From assembly GCF_001629735.1 (NCBI RefSeq), contig NZ_CP015224.1, positions 3,162,001-3,226,000 on the forward strand: a DNA stretch of 64,000 bases, in the 5' to 3' direction. Position numbers and translations under genes: made by a program. Source of the stretch: Lysinibacillus sphaericus (lineage in GTDB: Bacteria; Bacillota; Bacilli; Bacillales_A; Planococcaceae). The notes under the pieces are model-generated. The model was not told the origin of the DNA. It saw nothing but the letters and a program-made list of their open reading frames with translations, and made no database searches. Below, piece by piece: positions 48,848 through 59,520 of this stretch (position 1 is its first letter; every line of letters starts with the position of its first letter).

Positions 48848-49042
48848 TTATACGTTTTGTGTCATCAGTAATACAGATGGTATAAATGATAGAGCAAACA
48901 TAGCCATATACCATAATGAAGTACGTCGTAAAGAAAAACGAACTTTTTTTCGTTCTGCATAAAAAATATCTAACATAACTGCAACAATAAAAGGCATTGT
49001 AACACATGCAATAGCTACTAATAAGATGTCAAAATAAATCAT
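48848..49042 (-). CDS. Small membrane protein (64 aa)
   Basis: Two hydrophobic helices (about 3-25 and 43-60) linked by a basic loop AERKKVRFSLRRTS. AAAGGGG precedes the ATG. It has a strong sigma-A promoter (49105-49134) overlapped by a nested inverted repeat, plus its own terminator, so it is a regulated single gene. Family not recognised. Confidence 0.75.
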   Translation of the reverse strand: MIYFDILLVAIACVTMPFIVAVMLDIFYAERKKVRFSLRRTSLWYMAMFALSFIPSVLLMTQNV

Positions 49043-49086
49043 ACAAGCACCCCTTTATTTGTGAACATTTTCCATCTTTTTTGTGA

Positions 49087-49131
49087 ACATTTTGTGATAA
49101 CTAAATTGTACACAATTTCGTCACAAAATGT
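49087..49131. promoter_or_regulatory. Nested inverted-repeat operator over a strong promoter
   Basis: Outer 11-base arms ACATTTTGTGA and TCACAAAATGT enclose inner arms AAATTGT and ACAATTT. The structure covers TTGACA (49134-49129) and TACAAT (49110-49105) of the minus-strand promoter. A direct repeat TTTGTGAACATTTT occurs at 49058-49071 and 49080-49093. Regulator unknown. Confidence 0.65.
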
Positions 49132-49189
49132 CAACTCATTTAAAAGAAAAAAATGGTACTTTATGATTTATTCTCGCTACATTAGCGCA

Positions 49190-49684
49190 TTATTCTCTAT
49201 ATTTATATGTTAAACCTCTTAAAAAATTACGAACAAATGAATCGCCACATTCTTTATAATTACGATGACTTGGGTTTCTTAAAATCGCACCTAATTCACC
49301 TTTAGTAACTTTTATCCCACCATCATATAATATTTCAAGCATGTCCTCAGTTGTTAAAGCTAAGGCAATTTTCACTTTTTTTAATAGCATATTATTTGGG
49401 CTTTCTTTCCCCGAGACAGGTAATGGACCTTCTGGCTGTCCTTCTTTAGTCTTTTGAGGACCACGTTTAAATGTAATCAATCCATTCAAAAAGGCTTCTA
49501 ACATTTTGTTATTACATTTGATGTATTGTTCTGGTGCATCTTCCTCATCATTAACCTTTAGAAGCATGTTTAATATTTCTTCCTTCGTATAATCCATGCC
49601 ACCAAGCTTAAATATTTCCACCATATCTACATTTTTTATATCTAACGCATAGCGTAAACGAATTAGAATATCATTATTCGTCAT
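49190..49684 (-). CDS. DUF1456 protein, YehS-like
   Basis: A 164-residue protein made of two similar DUF1456 repeats: NNDILIRLRYALDIKNVDMVEIF and NMLLKKVKIALALTTEDMLEIL, separated by a polar linker. Family proteins are helical with unknown function. AAGGAGG precedes the ATG at 49684. Confidence 0.88.
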   Translation of the reverse strand: MTNNDILIRLRYALDIKNVDMVEIFKLGGMDYTKEEILNMLLKVNDEEDAPEQYIKCNNKMLEAFLNGLITFKRGPQKTKEGQPEGPLPVSGKESPNNMLLKKVKIALALTTEDMLEILYDGGIKVTKGELGAILRNPSHRNYKECGDSFVRNFLRGLTYKYRE

Positions 49685-49822
49685 TAATAAATTCCTCCTT
49701 TTAATCAACCTTCTTTAGCAAAGAGCCAGGCTTTATTATAACAGACAGTTTGCTCATTTTAGCTTGATTTCCACAAGTTGTTGCTGTTAGCAATTAGCGT
49801 GTGCGTTTCCTTCTTTTTAAAT

Positions 49823-49851
49823 GTATGAAAAGTTTGTAGGCAACCATTCTA
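49823..49851 (+). promoter_or_regulatory. Sigma-G promoter of the alpha/beta SASP gene
   Basis: GTATG (fits GHATR) and CATTCTA (fits CATNMTA) with a 17-base spacer, 20 bases before the ATG. Confidence 0.8.
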
Positions 49852-49871
49852 AATGCAAGGAGGTGAGAATA

Positions 49872-50075
49872 ATGGCTAATAATAATCGTAGCTCAAATAA
49901 ACTTCTAGTACCTGGTGTACAAGAAGCTGTGAATCAAATGAAATATGAAATTGCACAAGAGTTTGGCGTTCAGCTTGGGCCAGAAGCATCTTCTCGCGCT
50001 AATGGTTCAGTTGGAGGAGAAATTACAAAACGCCTCGTAGAAATCGCTGAGAAGCGTTCAAAGGGTTTATTATAA
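49872..50075 (+). CDS. ssp: Alpha/beta-type small acid-soluble spore protein
   Basis: Spore DNA-binding protein of 67 residues. The family motifs are complete: [21 protein letters not shown] and [12 protein letters not shown]. It saturates spore DNA and protects it from UV. AAGGAGG precedes the ATG, and a sigma-G promoter lies upstream. Confidence 0.95.
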   Translation: MANNNRSSNKLLVPGVQEAVNQMKYEIAQEFGVQLGPEASSRANGSVGGEITKRLVEIAEKRSKGLL

Positions 50076-50085
50076 TTAAAAACTA

Positions 50086-50141
50086 ATAAAAAAGAACGAA
50101 TCCCTCTCCTCCTTTTGAAGAAGTGGAATTCGTTCTTTTGT
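50086..50141. terminator. Bidirectional terminator, SASP / MFS transporter
   Basis: AAAGAACGAAT pairs with ATTCGTTCTTT around a 26-base loop, with A- and T-runs on both sides. Confidence 0.88.
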
Positions 50142-50152
50142 AATTAATAGAA

Positions 50153-51349
50153 TTAAGCTGTTTGCAAGGCTTCAGTTGAGCCTTTAAGCGTTAGCATGAC
50201 CATAAAGGAAATGCCATATAGTGCTGCTAAGTAAATCATGACGACTGTCATATCATAACTTTGTAAAATATAGCCGACAAAGATTGGTGAAAATCCTCCT
50301 ATTGCTCGGCCAAAGTTAAAAATTGTATTTGTTGCTGTACTACGAATTTGCACAGGATAGAAGCTACTAATTAATGCACCGTAGCCAGCAAACATACCAT
50401 TAGAGAAAAATCCTACAATGGCACCGCCCATTAATATAGCCACAGCTCCTGTCGCAAAGGAGTAGAGAAAGACTGCACATGCAGAAGCCAATAAAAAGAT
50501 ACCAAATGCACGTTTCGCACCAAAACGATCCATAAATCTTCCGAAAGTGAGCATGCCAATAATCATACCGACTGCCGTACTAATTGTCCACAATGCAGAG
50601 CTTGAAACAGATAAGCCTTGCGATTTTTGGAGCATTGATGGTAGCCAGATCATCAGACCATTATAGCCTGCAATTTGAACAGTAGCCATTAATATTAGGG
50701 AAAGGGTTGTCATAGTGACACGAGGTGTTACAAATAGCTGTGCCAATTTCCCCTTTTTTTGCATGTTGCTTTCATTTTTTTGCGATGCCAGCCATTCTGG
50801 TGATTCATGAAGATTTTTTCGTACAATAAAGGCAAAGATCACTGGCAATACACCAATAAAGAATAGTGCTCTCCATCCTAATGTCGGTAAAATAACGGCG
50901 CTTAATAAAGCTGCTAATATTACCCCATACTGTGCACCTACACTCACATAGGAAGATGCTCTTCCTTGTTTATTTTTTGGCCAAGCCTCAGCAACAAGCG
51001 CCATTCCAATACCGTATTCTCCACCGGCACCTAGTCCAGCGATAAATCTATATACATAAACTTGTTCAATACTGGTTGCTACTCCTGTCAGGGCTGTACC
51101 GATTGCAAACAAAATGATCGTATATGTGAACACTTTTACTCGACCATACTTATCTGCGAGCACACCGAAAATAATCCCACCTAAGAGCATGCCTATATTT
51201 GTGATGGATGAAATCAATCCACCTGTTGCAAGATCGATGTTAAATTCTGCAATAATCATTGTCATCGCAAAAGAAATAAACATAATGTCCATTCCTTCTA
51301 GCGTTAACCCGGCCACTGAAGCGACCACGGTTTTTTTACGATAATCCAT
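50153..51349 (-). CDS. MFS transporter, AAHS-like, under PyrR-type control
   Basis: Twelve-helix MFS protein of 398 residues. The EGMDI motif in TM1 and the loop GVLADKYGRVKV, then GLGAGGEYGIGMALVAEAWP, place it near the aromatic acid:H+ symporter/sugar porter branch. GGAGG precedes the ATG. Its 260-base leader holds two PyrR-binding-type hairpins and an attenuator. I infer a pyrimidine-related substrate, perhaps orotate, an aromatic acid. The substrate is not shown by the protein sequence. Confidence 0.85.
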   Translation of the reverse strand: MDYRKKTVVASVAGLTLEGMDIMFISFAMTMIIAEFNIDLATGGLISSITNIGMLLGGIIFGVLADKYGRVKVFTYTIILFAIGTALTGVATSIEQVYVYRFIAGLGAGGEYGIGMALVAEAWPKNKQGRASSYVSVGAQYGVILAALLSAVILPTLGWRALFFIGVLPVIFAFIVRKNLHESPEWLASQKNESNMQKKGKLAQLFVTPRVTMTTLSLILMATVQIAGYNGLMIWLPSMLQKSQGLSVSSSALWTISTAVGMIIGMLTFGRFMDRFGAKRAFGIFLLASACAVFLYSFATGAVAILMGGAIVGFFSNGMFAGYGALISSFYPVQIRSTATNTIFNFGRAIGGFSPIFVGYILQSYDMTVVMIYLAALYGISFMVMLTLKGSTEALQTA

Positions 51350-51425
51350 TCTTTCTAACCTCCAGATGTTTATTGTCTTTCTCTTTTAGAGTTCAGGTGA
51401 ATGGATTATAGCTGTCTTGTCCATT

Positions 51426-51461
51426 CTCTTTTGAAGCCTCACAGGACTTCCTTTAAAAGAG
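51426..51461 (-). promoter_or_regulatory. Second PyrR-binding-type hairpin
   Basis: The loop reads AGTCCTGTGAGGCT, an exact fit to the PyrR consensus ARUCCNGNGAGGYU, on a stem CTCTTTT/AAAAGAG with inner GAAG/CTTC. It follows the first attenuator and has no T-run after it, so it may act on translation. Confidence 0.75.
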
Positions 51462-51472
51462 GTGTATTTGAA

Positions 51473-51511
51473 CAAAAATAAAAGCCCTTTAGTCAGAGAA
51501 GACAAAAGGGC
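51473..51511 (-). terminator. PyrR-type attenuator terminator
   Basis: GCCCTTT and AAAGGGC arms with TTTTATTTTT on the minus strand. The 5' arm and its flank (CATGCCCTTTT...CTCTG) are complementary to CAGAG...AAAAGGGC..CATG of the first PyrR hairpin, forming the antiterminator. Confidence 0.85.
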
Positions 51512-51554
51512 ATGCTAAATTAAAGATATTATAAGCCTAAGAATATCATGTAGC

Positions 51555-51585
51555 CCTTTTCAGCCTCTCTGGACCGTATTAAAGG
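51555..51585 (-). promoter_or_regulatory. First PyrR-binding-type hairpin (anti-antiterminator)
   Basis: The loop GGTCCAGAGAGGCT matches the PyrR consensus except at the first base, on a CCTTT/AAAAGG stem. It is the anti-antiterminator of the attenuator. Confidence 0.85.
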
Positions 51586-51616
51586 TAATTTATTTCGTTC
51601 ATTTATACCGTTCTAC

Positions 51617-51645
51617 ATTCTATAAGATTATGCATAAAAAAGCAA
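51617..51645 (-). promoter_or_regulatory. Promoter of the MFS leader
   Basis: TTGCTT (51645-51640) and TAGAAT (51622-51617), spacer 17 bases. Confidence 0.65.
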
Positions 51646-51662
51646 TGGTTGAATAGTGGAAA

Positions 51663-53030
51663 CTAACTAGGTAACTCAATAAAGTTTTGAGCAAATTGAT
51701 AGATAACATGAGCTGGTACAGCCAAATTAAGATTCTGACCATCATCAAATCCAGCTGTAATTAAACCGACCAACCTCCCTTGCATATCCAATAAAGCACC
51801 ACCGGAACTTCCGTTTGAAATAGCAGCTGTAAATTGAACCATAGACATTTTTCGTATATCCCTAAATCCAGCAACAATTCCATCAGAGATCGAATTAAAT
51901 AAACCTAGAGGACTGCCAATCGCTACAATCTTTTGTCCTCTGACTAAATGACCATCCATTTTAACAGGTAAAGGTTGGCTTGTTCTGGCCACTTTCAAAA
52001 TAGCCAAATCATGTATATCATGATATTTCACAAATTGATGCGTAGTATATTCGTTTGAATCATTTTCATATAGCACAGAATAATATTCCCCACCACTTAC
52101 AACATGCAGGTTCGTTAAAATATAACCCTCTTGATGAAGAACAACACCAGAACCAAAACATATCACTTTGTGATCTACTCCAAAGGTTTTAATCATGACA
52201 ACTGATGTGGCTAAAGAAGCTAACTGTTCATAACTACACTCTTCTCTTGTAACCATTCTAGAACTAGGGGTTGGGAGAATCGTCGGTTGTTGTGGTGGTA
52301 TGCTTTTCATTGAGAGCATTTCAGGAATTATGAATTCTTTTTCATAGTAATCCGAACAACTCTGCAAATTAGATGCGGCTGCTATGATAGGATACAAATT
52401 AGTGATATCCCCTTTAGGATTCATATAGCATATATCGCAGCCAAGTGTCGATAAGAAATATAAAAATAATGATTCATGCTGCGTAATGTCACCTATAAAA
52501 ACAATTTTAGGGGATGCTTGATTTTCCTTAGAAAAAATTTGTGGTAAATAATAATCCATCCAATATAAAAATTTAACTGCAAAGTTTTTTAGTAAAGTGT
52601 CATTCGCATGCGGCTGTTGTTCTTTAAAAAGATGGAGAATATTTTTAAAGCTAAGCTTTTTTGTCCATTCGAGTTGATTATTCGCTAATTTACCGCATAA
52701 AGATGTCTCATACAGTAACTGTATACTATCAGCAGCAGCCTGCCATTCTCCCCAAAGCTCCGACAGTCTATCTGCATCTTTCTTATTATTGATGACCTCA
52801 AGCCTATGTAGTCGTAAATAAAATACGCTTTGCTTTGTGAAATACTCATCCATTTTTAAAATATCTTCTTTATAAAGATCTACAGAATCAGGTATACCAA
52901 TATATCGTAGAAAGACTACTTCCTTCGTAAGGGCATTATTGTTAGGACTGATCTGCATAAACTCCTGAAAAGGATTAGCTAACTTTTTATACTTAATTTT
53001 TAACGGTCTCATTGTCACAACCATCTTCAT
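51663..53030 (-). CDS. YceG-like domain fused to a trypsin-like (HtrA-type) protease
   Basis: Protein of 455 residues. Residues about 30-220 resemble the YceG_bac domain of tellurite/Ter stress modules (FLRYIGIPD, and PKIVFIGDITQHESLFLYFLSTLGCD). Residues about 262-455 form a trypsin-like serine protease with His309 (TNLHVV), Asp341 (HDLAILKV) and Ser409 (NGSSGGAL). No signal peptide or transmembrane segment, so it is probably cytoplasmic. AGGAG precedes the ATG. No Ter genes are nearby. The YceG link is from pattern memory and should be confirmed. Confidence 0.75.
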   Translation of the reverse strand: MKMVVTMRPLKIKYKKLANPFQEFMQISPNNNALTKEVVFLRYIGIPDSVDLYKEDILKMDEYFTKQSVFYLRLHRLEVINNKKDADRLSELWGEWQAAADSIQLLYETSLCGKLANNQLEWTKKLSFKNILHLFKEQQPHANDTLLKNFAVKFLYWMDYYLPQIFSKENQASPKIVFIGDITQHESLFLYFLSTLGCDICYMNPKGDITNLYPIIAAASNLQSCSDYYEKEFIIPEMLSMKSIPPQQPTILPTPSSRMVTREECSYEQLASLATSVVMIKTFGVDHKVICFGSGVVLHQEGYILTNLHVVSGGEYYSVLYENDSNEYTTHQFVKYHDIHDLAILKVARTSQPLPVKMDGHLVRGQKIVAIGSPLGLFNSISDGIVAGFRDIRKMSMVQFTAAISNGSSGGALLDMQGRLVGLITAGFDDGQNLNLAVPAHVIYQFAQNFIELPS

Positions 53031-53391
53031 ACAACTCCTATAAGCACGTCATTACATATAATGGTACTTATATACAATTCTCTGACATCTCTCTAAATCC
53101 TCTATTCCTAACGACAAAAATGCACAATTCTATAAAGAATTGGACGCTTTCTTCACCTTCCTCAAATAAAAATATCAGAAGTATGACGAATGGTAGGCCT
53201 TGTATAAATAAAAAGCCGTGCATACCAACAAGAACCCCGCCATCAGCATCTGTAGCTAGAGCACCAATAGCTAATGCAAATGGCAAAACAGACTGATTGA
53301 AAAGTCAAACCAGCTATACGATGGACTGTTTGAAGAAGAATTCATGCCAGAAGAAAAATTGGACATCAGTTAAGATCTATCTGGAGACAAC
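53031..53391. other. Degenerate intergenic stretch with gene fragments
   Basis: No confident gene. A minus-strand frame (53068-53286, TTG start, no ribosome site) encodes a hydrophobic 72-residue fragment. On the plus strand 53290-53373 encodes RLIEKSNQLYDGLFEEEF to a stop, with no start. Both look like remnants. Confidence 0.4.
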
Positions 53392-53444
53392 ATAAAAAAA
53401 TAGAGAAATCCAAATTTGAATGCATTCGAATTCGGATTTCTCAT
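53392..53444 (-). terminator. Terminator of glpFK
   Basis: GAGAAATCC pairs with GGATTTCTC around an inner GAATGCATTC core, followed by TATTTTTTT on the minus strand. Confidence 0.9.
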
Positions 53445-53485
53445 TAATTGAAGCTAGCTATGCCCCAACCTCTCAAATGTTTGGC

Positions 53486-55805
<2,320 letters not shown>

Positions 55806-55839
55806 AGTTTAATCCCCCTTTGTGATAATAGCCCATAGA

Positions 55840-55910
55840 AAACAAAAAGGAACCCACATCCAATCAAACTACATTACTACATGTAGTTGAACAAATGTGG
55901 GTTCCTTTTC
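55840..55910 (-). terminator. GlpP-type leader terminator of glpFK
   Basis: AAAAGGAACCCACAT pairs with ATGTGGGTTCCTTTT, then TTTTTGTTTT on the minus strand; it lies between the promoter and glpF, as for GlpP antitermination. Confidence 0.88.
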
Positions 55911-55938
55911 CTAACCACGTGCGTATGAACTTATGTCC

Positions 55939-55967
55939 ATTTTAGAGAAAAAAACATACAGAGTCAA
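55939..55967 (-). promoter_or_regulatory. Promoter of glpFK
   Basis: TTGACT (55967-55962) and TAAAAT (55944-55939), spacer 17; it starts at the very end of glpP. Confidence 0.75.
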
Positions 55968-56525
55968 CTATTTTTTGAAATTTTCCCATAATTGTCTATT
56001 GGATGTTGTAACGGCGATAGCACCACCAGCTAATGCTTCTTCAATATTGTCCACTGTACGCACTAAGCCACCTGTAATAACAGGGATTTGTGTACGCTCA
56101 TAGATTTCCTGAATCATCGATGGAATAATGCCTGGTAATAGCTCAATATAATCAGGCTGCGCTGTTTCAATCATCGAATAACTTTTCTCAAGAGCAATCG
56201 TATCAATCAAAAACACACGTTGAATAGCCATAATTCCACGAGCTTTGGCTTTCATTAGCATATTGGAACGAGTTGAAATAATGCCAGCTGGACGAATATC
56301 ATTACATAAAAAGTCTGCTGCAAAATTATCTGTTTTTAAACCATGAATTAAATCCGCATGAATAATTAATTTTTTTCCATGTCGATATGCCTCACGCTTT
56401 AAAGACATCAATAAGCTAATGTGCACCTCCAATAGCACAATATAATCGAATGGACTTGCTATTATCTCGTCAAACTGCTTGACGGTACGCGCAGCAGGAA
56501 TCACCTGTTGATTATCAAAATGCAT
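55968..56525 (-). CDS. glpP: Glycerol antiterminator GlpP
   Basis: RNA-binding antiterminator of 185 residues, activated by glycerol-3-phosphate. Family marks: IPAARTVKQFD at the N-terminus, HADLIHGLKTD, ISTRSNMLMKAKARG, and the C-terminal PVITGGLVRT. AAGGAGAG precedes the ATG. It lies between glpD and glpF; both have terminator leaders it can act on. Confidence 0.94.
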   Translation of the reverse strand: MHFDNQQVIPAARTVKQFDEIIASPFDYIVLLEVHISLLMSLKREAYRHGKKLIIHADLIHGLKTDNFAADFLCNDIRPAGIISTRSNMLMKAKARGIMAIQRVFLIDTIALEKSYSMIETAQPDYIELLPGIIPSMIQEIYERTQIPVITGGLVRTVDNIEEALAGGAIAVTTSNRQLWENFKK

Positions 56526-56596
56526 TCCATTCTCTCCTTCCCTTATAATACAGTGTGAATGCTCACCCTTATATTATGTTGAGAATAACTACCTCA

Positions 56597-58243
56597 TTAT
56601 AGCGCAGTTGTCGCTCGTTTTATTTCTTTCTTTACATCTTCTTCATATTGTGTCCGTTGCTGTGTTGTCCAGTTGAGTTGCTTAGCCATTTCATCTAAAA
56701 TAGCCTCTTCATACTGTTGAACAGTGGCCATTTGAAAGAACATATATCCTGTCCGACGAACCAAAAAATCATTTGGATGAACGACCATTTCATGATGAAT
56801 CCCATACATTAATTGTGCATATAGCCATGATGGTAAGATGGAATGCCCTTCCTTTACATAATTAAAAACAATCTCTACGTTGCTACCATAATGCTGCGAT
56901 AAGAATTTCGCCTCCTCCTCCGATAAACCTATTTTCTTACCTAATCTTGTATGGTCATATAAGAAGGCATAAAATTTATTTGAGCCGCCCATATGGCCAC
57001 CAGAAATCGGAATATTTTTTGTGGTACACGGTGAAGATTTAATGCCAAATTGTTGATCTAGCTCTTGTGCAATCGTATTTAAAACTGTTTCGGCCATTTT
57101 ACGATAACCTGTTAATTTCCCACCTGCAATTGTTACAAGGCCCGATGGTGAAATCCACACTTCATCCTTACGAGAAATTTCAGATGGATTTTTTCCGTCC
57201 TCATGAATTAATGGACGAACACCTGCCCAGCTTGATTCAATATCCGCATCTTCCACCTTCACATTTGGGAACATATAATGAATCGCCTTCATTATATAAT
57301 TGCGATCTTCTTGATAAATATCCATATTGCGAGCATCGCCCTCATAAAATGTATCTGTTGTACCTACATAGGTTTTTCCTTGTCGAGGGATGGCAAATAC
57401 CATGCGGCCATCAGGTGTATCAAAATAAACAGCTTGCTTTAATGGGAATTTGGATTCATCAAAAACAATATGCACACCTTTCGATAAAATTAAATGCTTC
57501 CCTGCTTGCTTCCCTTCAATTGTGCGCACATCGTCCACCCATGGACCAGCAGCATTAACGACAGCCTTTGCACGAATTTCGATTGGATGATTTGTTAATA
57601 AATCCGTTGCAACAATACCCCTTATTTTTTGCTGTTCATTATATAAAAAGTTTTCGGCTTTTATATAATTCAATAATGTTGCCCCTCTTTCAATGGCTGC
57701 CTTTGCTACTTCAATGGTTAAACGAGCATCATCCGTACGATACTCTACATACATTCCACCGCCAAGTAATCCCTCAGTTTTCACTAATGGCTCCTTCTCA
57801 ATGGTTTGACCTGTACTTAACATATAACGGCGCTCTGCTCGTTTAACTCCTGCTAAAAAATCATAGACACGCAAGCCGAGATTTGTAGAGTATTTTCCAA
57901 ATGTCCCTCCCTTATGAAAAGGTAATAACATCCAAACAGGTGTTGTCACATGTGGACCATTTTCATAAACAATGGCACGTTCCTTCCCTAACTCTGCTAC
58001 CTCTTTTATTTCAAATTGCTTTAAATAACGTAAACCGCCATGTACTAATTTTGTCGAACGGCTAGAAGTCCCTGCTGCAAAATCCTGCATTTCCACTAAT
58101 GCTACAGACAGACCGCGAGCAATAGCATCCAGTGCAATACCACACCCTGTAATACCGCCACCAATTACTAATAAATCGTACTCCCTATCTTGAAGCTCCT
58201 CTATTGTTTGTTGTCGTTGTAACGCAGAAGCTGTACTCATCAT
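56597..58243 (-). CDS. glpD: Glycerol-3-phosphate dehydrogenase (FAD)
   Basis: Membrane-associated FAD enzyme of 548 residues that oxidises glycerol-3-phosphate to DHAP and feeds the quinone pool. The FAD motif is VIGGGITGCGIALDA (near 26-40), followed by SSRSTKLVHGGLRYL and GGKLTGYRKMAE. GGGAGG precedes the ATG. Behind a GlpP-type leader terminator. Confidence 0.96.
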   Translation of the reverse strand: MMSTASALQRQQTIEELQDREYDLLVIGGGITGCGIALDAIARGLSVALVEMQDFAAGTSSRSTKLVHGGLRYLKQFEIKEVAELGKERAIVYENGPHVTTPVWMLLPFHKGGTFGKYSTNLGLRVYDFLAGVKRAERRYMLSTGQTIEKEPLVKTEGLLGGGMYVEYRTDDARLTIEVAKAAIERGATLLNYIKAENFLYNEQQKIRGIVATDLLTNHPIEIRAKAVVNAAGPWVDDVRTIEGKQAGKHLILSKGVHIVFDESKFPLKQAVYFDTPDGRMVFAIPRQGKTYVGTTDTFYEGDARNMDIYQEDRNYIMKAIHYMFPNVKVEDADIESSWAGVRPLIHEDGKNPSEISRKDEVWISPSGLVTIAGGKLTGYRKMAETVLNTIAQELDQQFGIKSSPCTTKNIPISGGHMGGSNKFYAFLYDHTRLGKKIGLSEEEAKFLSQHYGSNVEIVFNYVKEGHSILPSWLYAQLMYGIHHEMVVHPNDFLVRRTGYMFFQMATVQQYEEAILDEMAKQLNWTTQQRTQYEEDVKKEIKRATTAL

Positions 58244-58268
58244 TTATTTCCTCCCTTATCATTTTAAC

Positions 58269-58326
58269 GATAAAAAAGACCATCAAAAGCATATGTACGC
58301 TAGGCACATATGTTTTCAATGGTCTC
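58269..58326 (-). terminator. GlpP-type leader terminator of glpD
   Basis: GACCATTGAAAACATATG pairs with CATATGCTTTTGATGGTC (one mismatch region) and is followed by TTTTTTATC on the minus strand. Confidence 0.88.
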
Positions 58327-58360
58327 TCAGTTACTCAAACCTGCTATTAACTTACTTTTT

Positions 58361-58389
58361 ATTGTAATATGCACATTCAAAAAAGGCAA
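58361..58389 (-). promoter_or_regulatory. Promoter of glpD
   Basis: TTGCCT (58389-58384) and TACAAT (58366-58361), spacer 17 bases. Confidence 0.75.
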
Positions 58390-58435
58390 GTTTCTGTTTA
58401 GTGTCAGGGTACTGCTTACCTCACCCTAATAAAGG

Positions 58436-59410
58436 TTATTCAACATGATTTGCTTCAAAGCGATCAAGCAATGCACGCACCTCATCTGTTGATTTCGTGT
58501 TCATCAATTGGCTTCTTAACTCACTGGCACCTCGGAATCCTTTGACATATATTTTGAAAAAGCGATGAAGTCCTGTGATAGAGCGTGGGAGTACTTCCTC
58601 ATATTGATCTTGAAGATCGAGCTGCAGTCTTAAAAGGTCAAGATACTCTTTACTGCTATGCTCCTTTGGTTCTTTTTCAAAAGCAAAGGGATTTTTAAAA
58701 ATACCTCGTCCAATCATTACGCCATCAATACCATATTTTTCGGCGAGCTCTAGCCCGGTTTGTCGATCAGGGATGTCTCCATTGATCGTTAATAGCGTAT
58801 TAGGTGCGATACAATCGCGTAATTTTTTGATTTCAGGAATGAGCTCCCAATGTGCATCAACTTGGCTCATTTCCTTTCTTGTGCGCAAATGAATCGATAG
58901 GTTCGCAATATCTTGTTTGAAAATATGCGTTAACCATTCCTCCCATTCCTCTACATCCTTATAGCCAAGTCGTGTTTTCACACTGACAGGCAGTCCACCC
59001 GCTTTGGCAGCTTGAATCAATTCTGCCGCCACATCAGGACGTAAAATAAGGCCACTCCCTTTTCCCCTCGATGCCACATTTGGCACAGGACAGCCCATAT
59101 TAATATCAATACCTTTAAAGCCTAGCTCTGCCATGCCTCTACTCATTTGACGGAAATACTCAGGATTATCTCCCCAAATATGTGCCACCATCGGCTGTTC
59201 ATCTTCTGTAAAAATCAAACGGCCACGCACACTTTTCTGCCCCTCTGGATGACAGTAGCTATCTGAATTTGTAAACTCTGTGAAAAATACATCCGGTCTT
59301 CCGGCTTCACTGACTACTTGACGAAAAACAACATCTGTTACATCCTCCATCGGTGCCAGTACAAAAAATGGACGCGGCAAATCACGCCAAAAATTATCTA
59401 TCATGTTCAT
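58436..59410 (-). CDS. dus: tRNA-dihydrouridine synthase
   Basis: FMN-dependent enzyme of about 324 residues that reduces uridines in tRNA. Marks: APMEDVTD at the N-terminus, [19 protein letters not shown] with the catalytic Cys, VKTRLGY, HLRTR and [11 protein letters not shown]. Size fits B. subtilis YfjN. The ATG at 59410 follows AGAGGA. It follows the methyltransferase gene, like B. subtilis yfjN-yfjO. Confidence 0.94.
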   Translation of the reverse strand: MNMIDNFWRDLPRPFFVLAPMEDVTDVVFRQVVSEAGRPDVFFTEFTNSDSYCHPEGQKSVRGRLIFTEDEQPMVAHIWGDNPEYFRQMSRGMAELGFKGIDINMGCPVPNVASRGKGSGLILRPDVAAELIQAAKAGGLPVSVKTRLGYKDVEEWEEWLTHIFKQDIANLSIHLRTRKEMSQVDAHWELIPEIKKLRDCIAPNTLLTINGDIPDRQTGLELAEKYGIDGVMIGRGIFKNPFAFEKEPKEHSSKEYLDLLRLQLDLQDQYEEVLPRSITGLHRFFKIYVKGFRGASELRSQLMNTKSTDEVRALLDRFEANHVE

Positions 59411-59475
59411 TCCAAATCCTCTCACTATCTGTATAACTTTAATTCTGACTCAAAAACAAGTGGATGAAAAATTAT

Positions 59476-59518
59476 AAAAAGCAGATGGTATAGATTTTTT
59501 CTATATCAACTGCTTTTC
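59476..59518 (-). terminator. Terminator between the RlmCD-like and dus genes
   Basis: AAAAGCAGTTGATATAGA pairs with TCTATACCATCTGCTTTT (two mismatches); T-run on the minus strand. Confidence 0.8.
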
Positions 59519-59520
59519 TA

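Noticed and set aside
57067-57558. Long plus-strand open frame inside glpD (and a similar one at 54217-54744 inside glpK)
   Set aside because: Both lie antisense to clear metabolic genes, have no ribosome site and encode His/Leu-rich, low-quality sequence typical of shadow frames.
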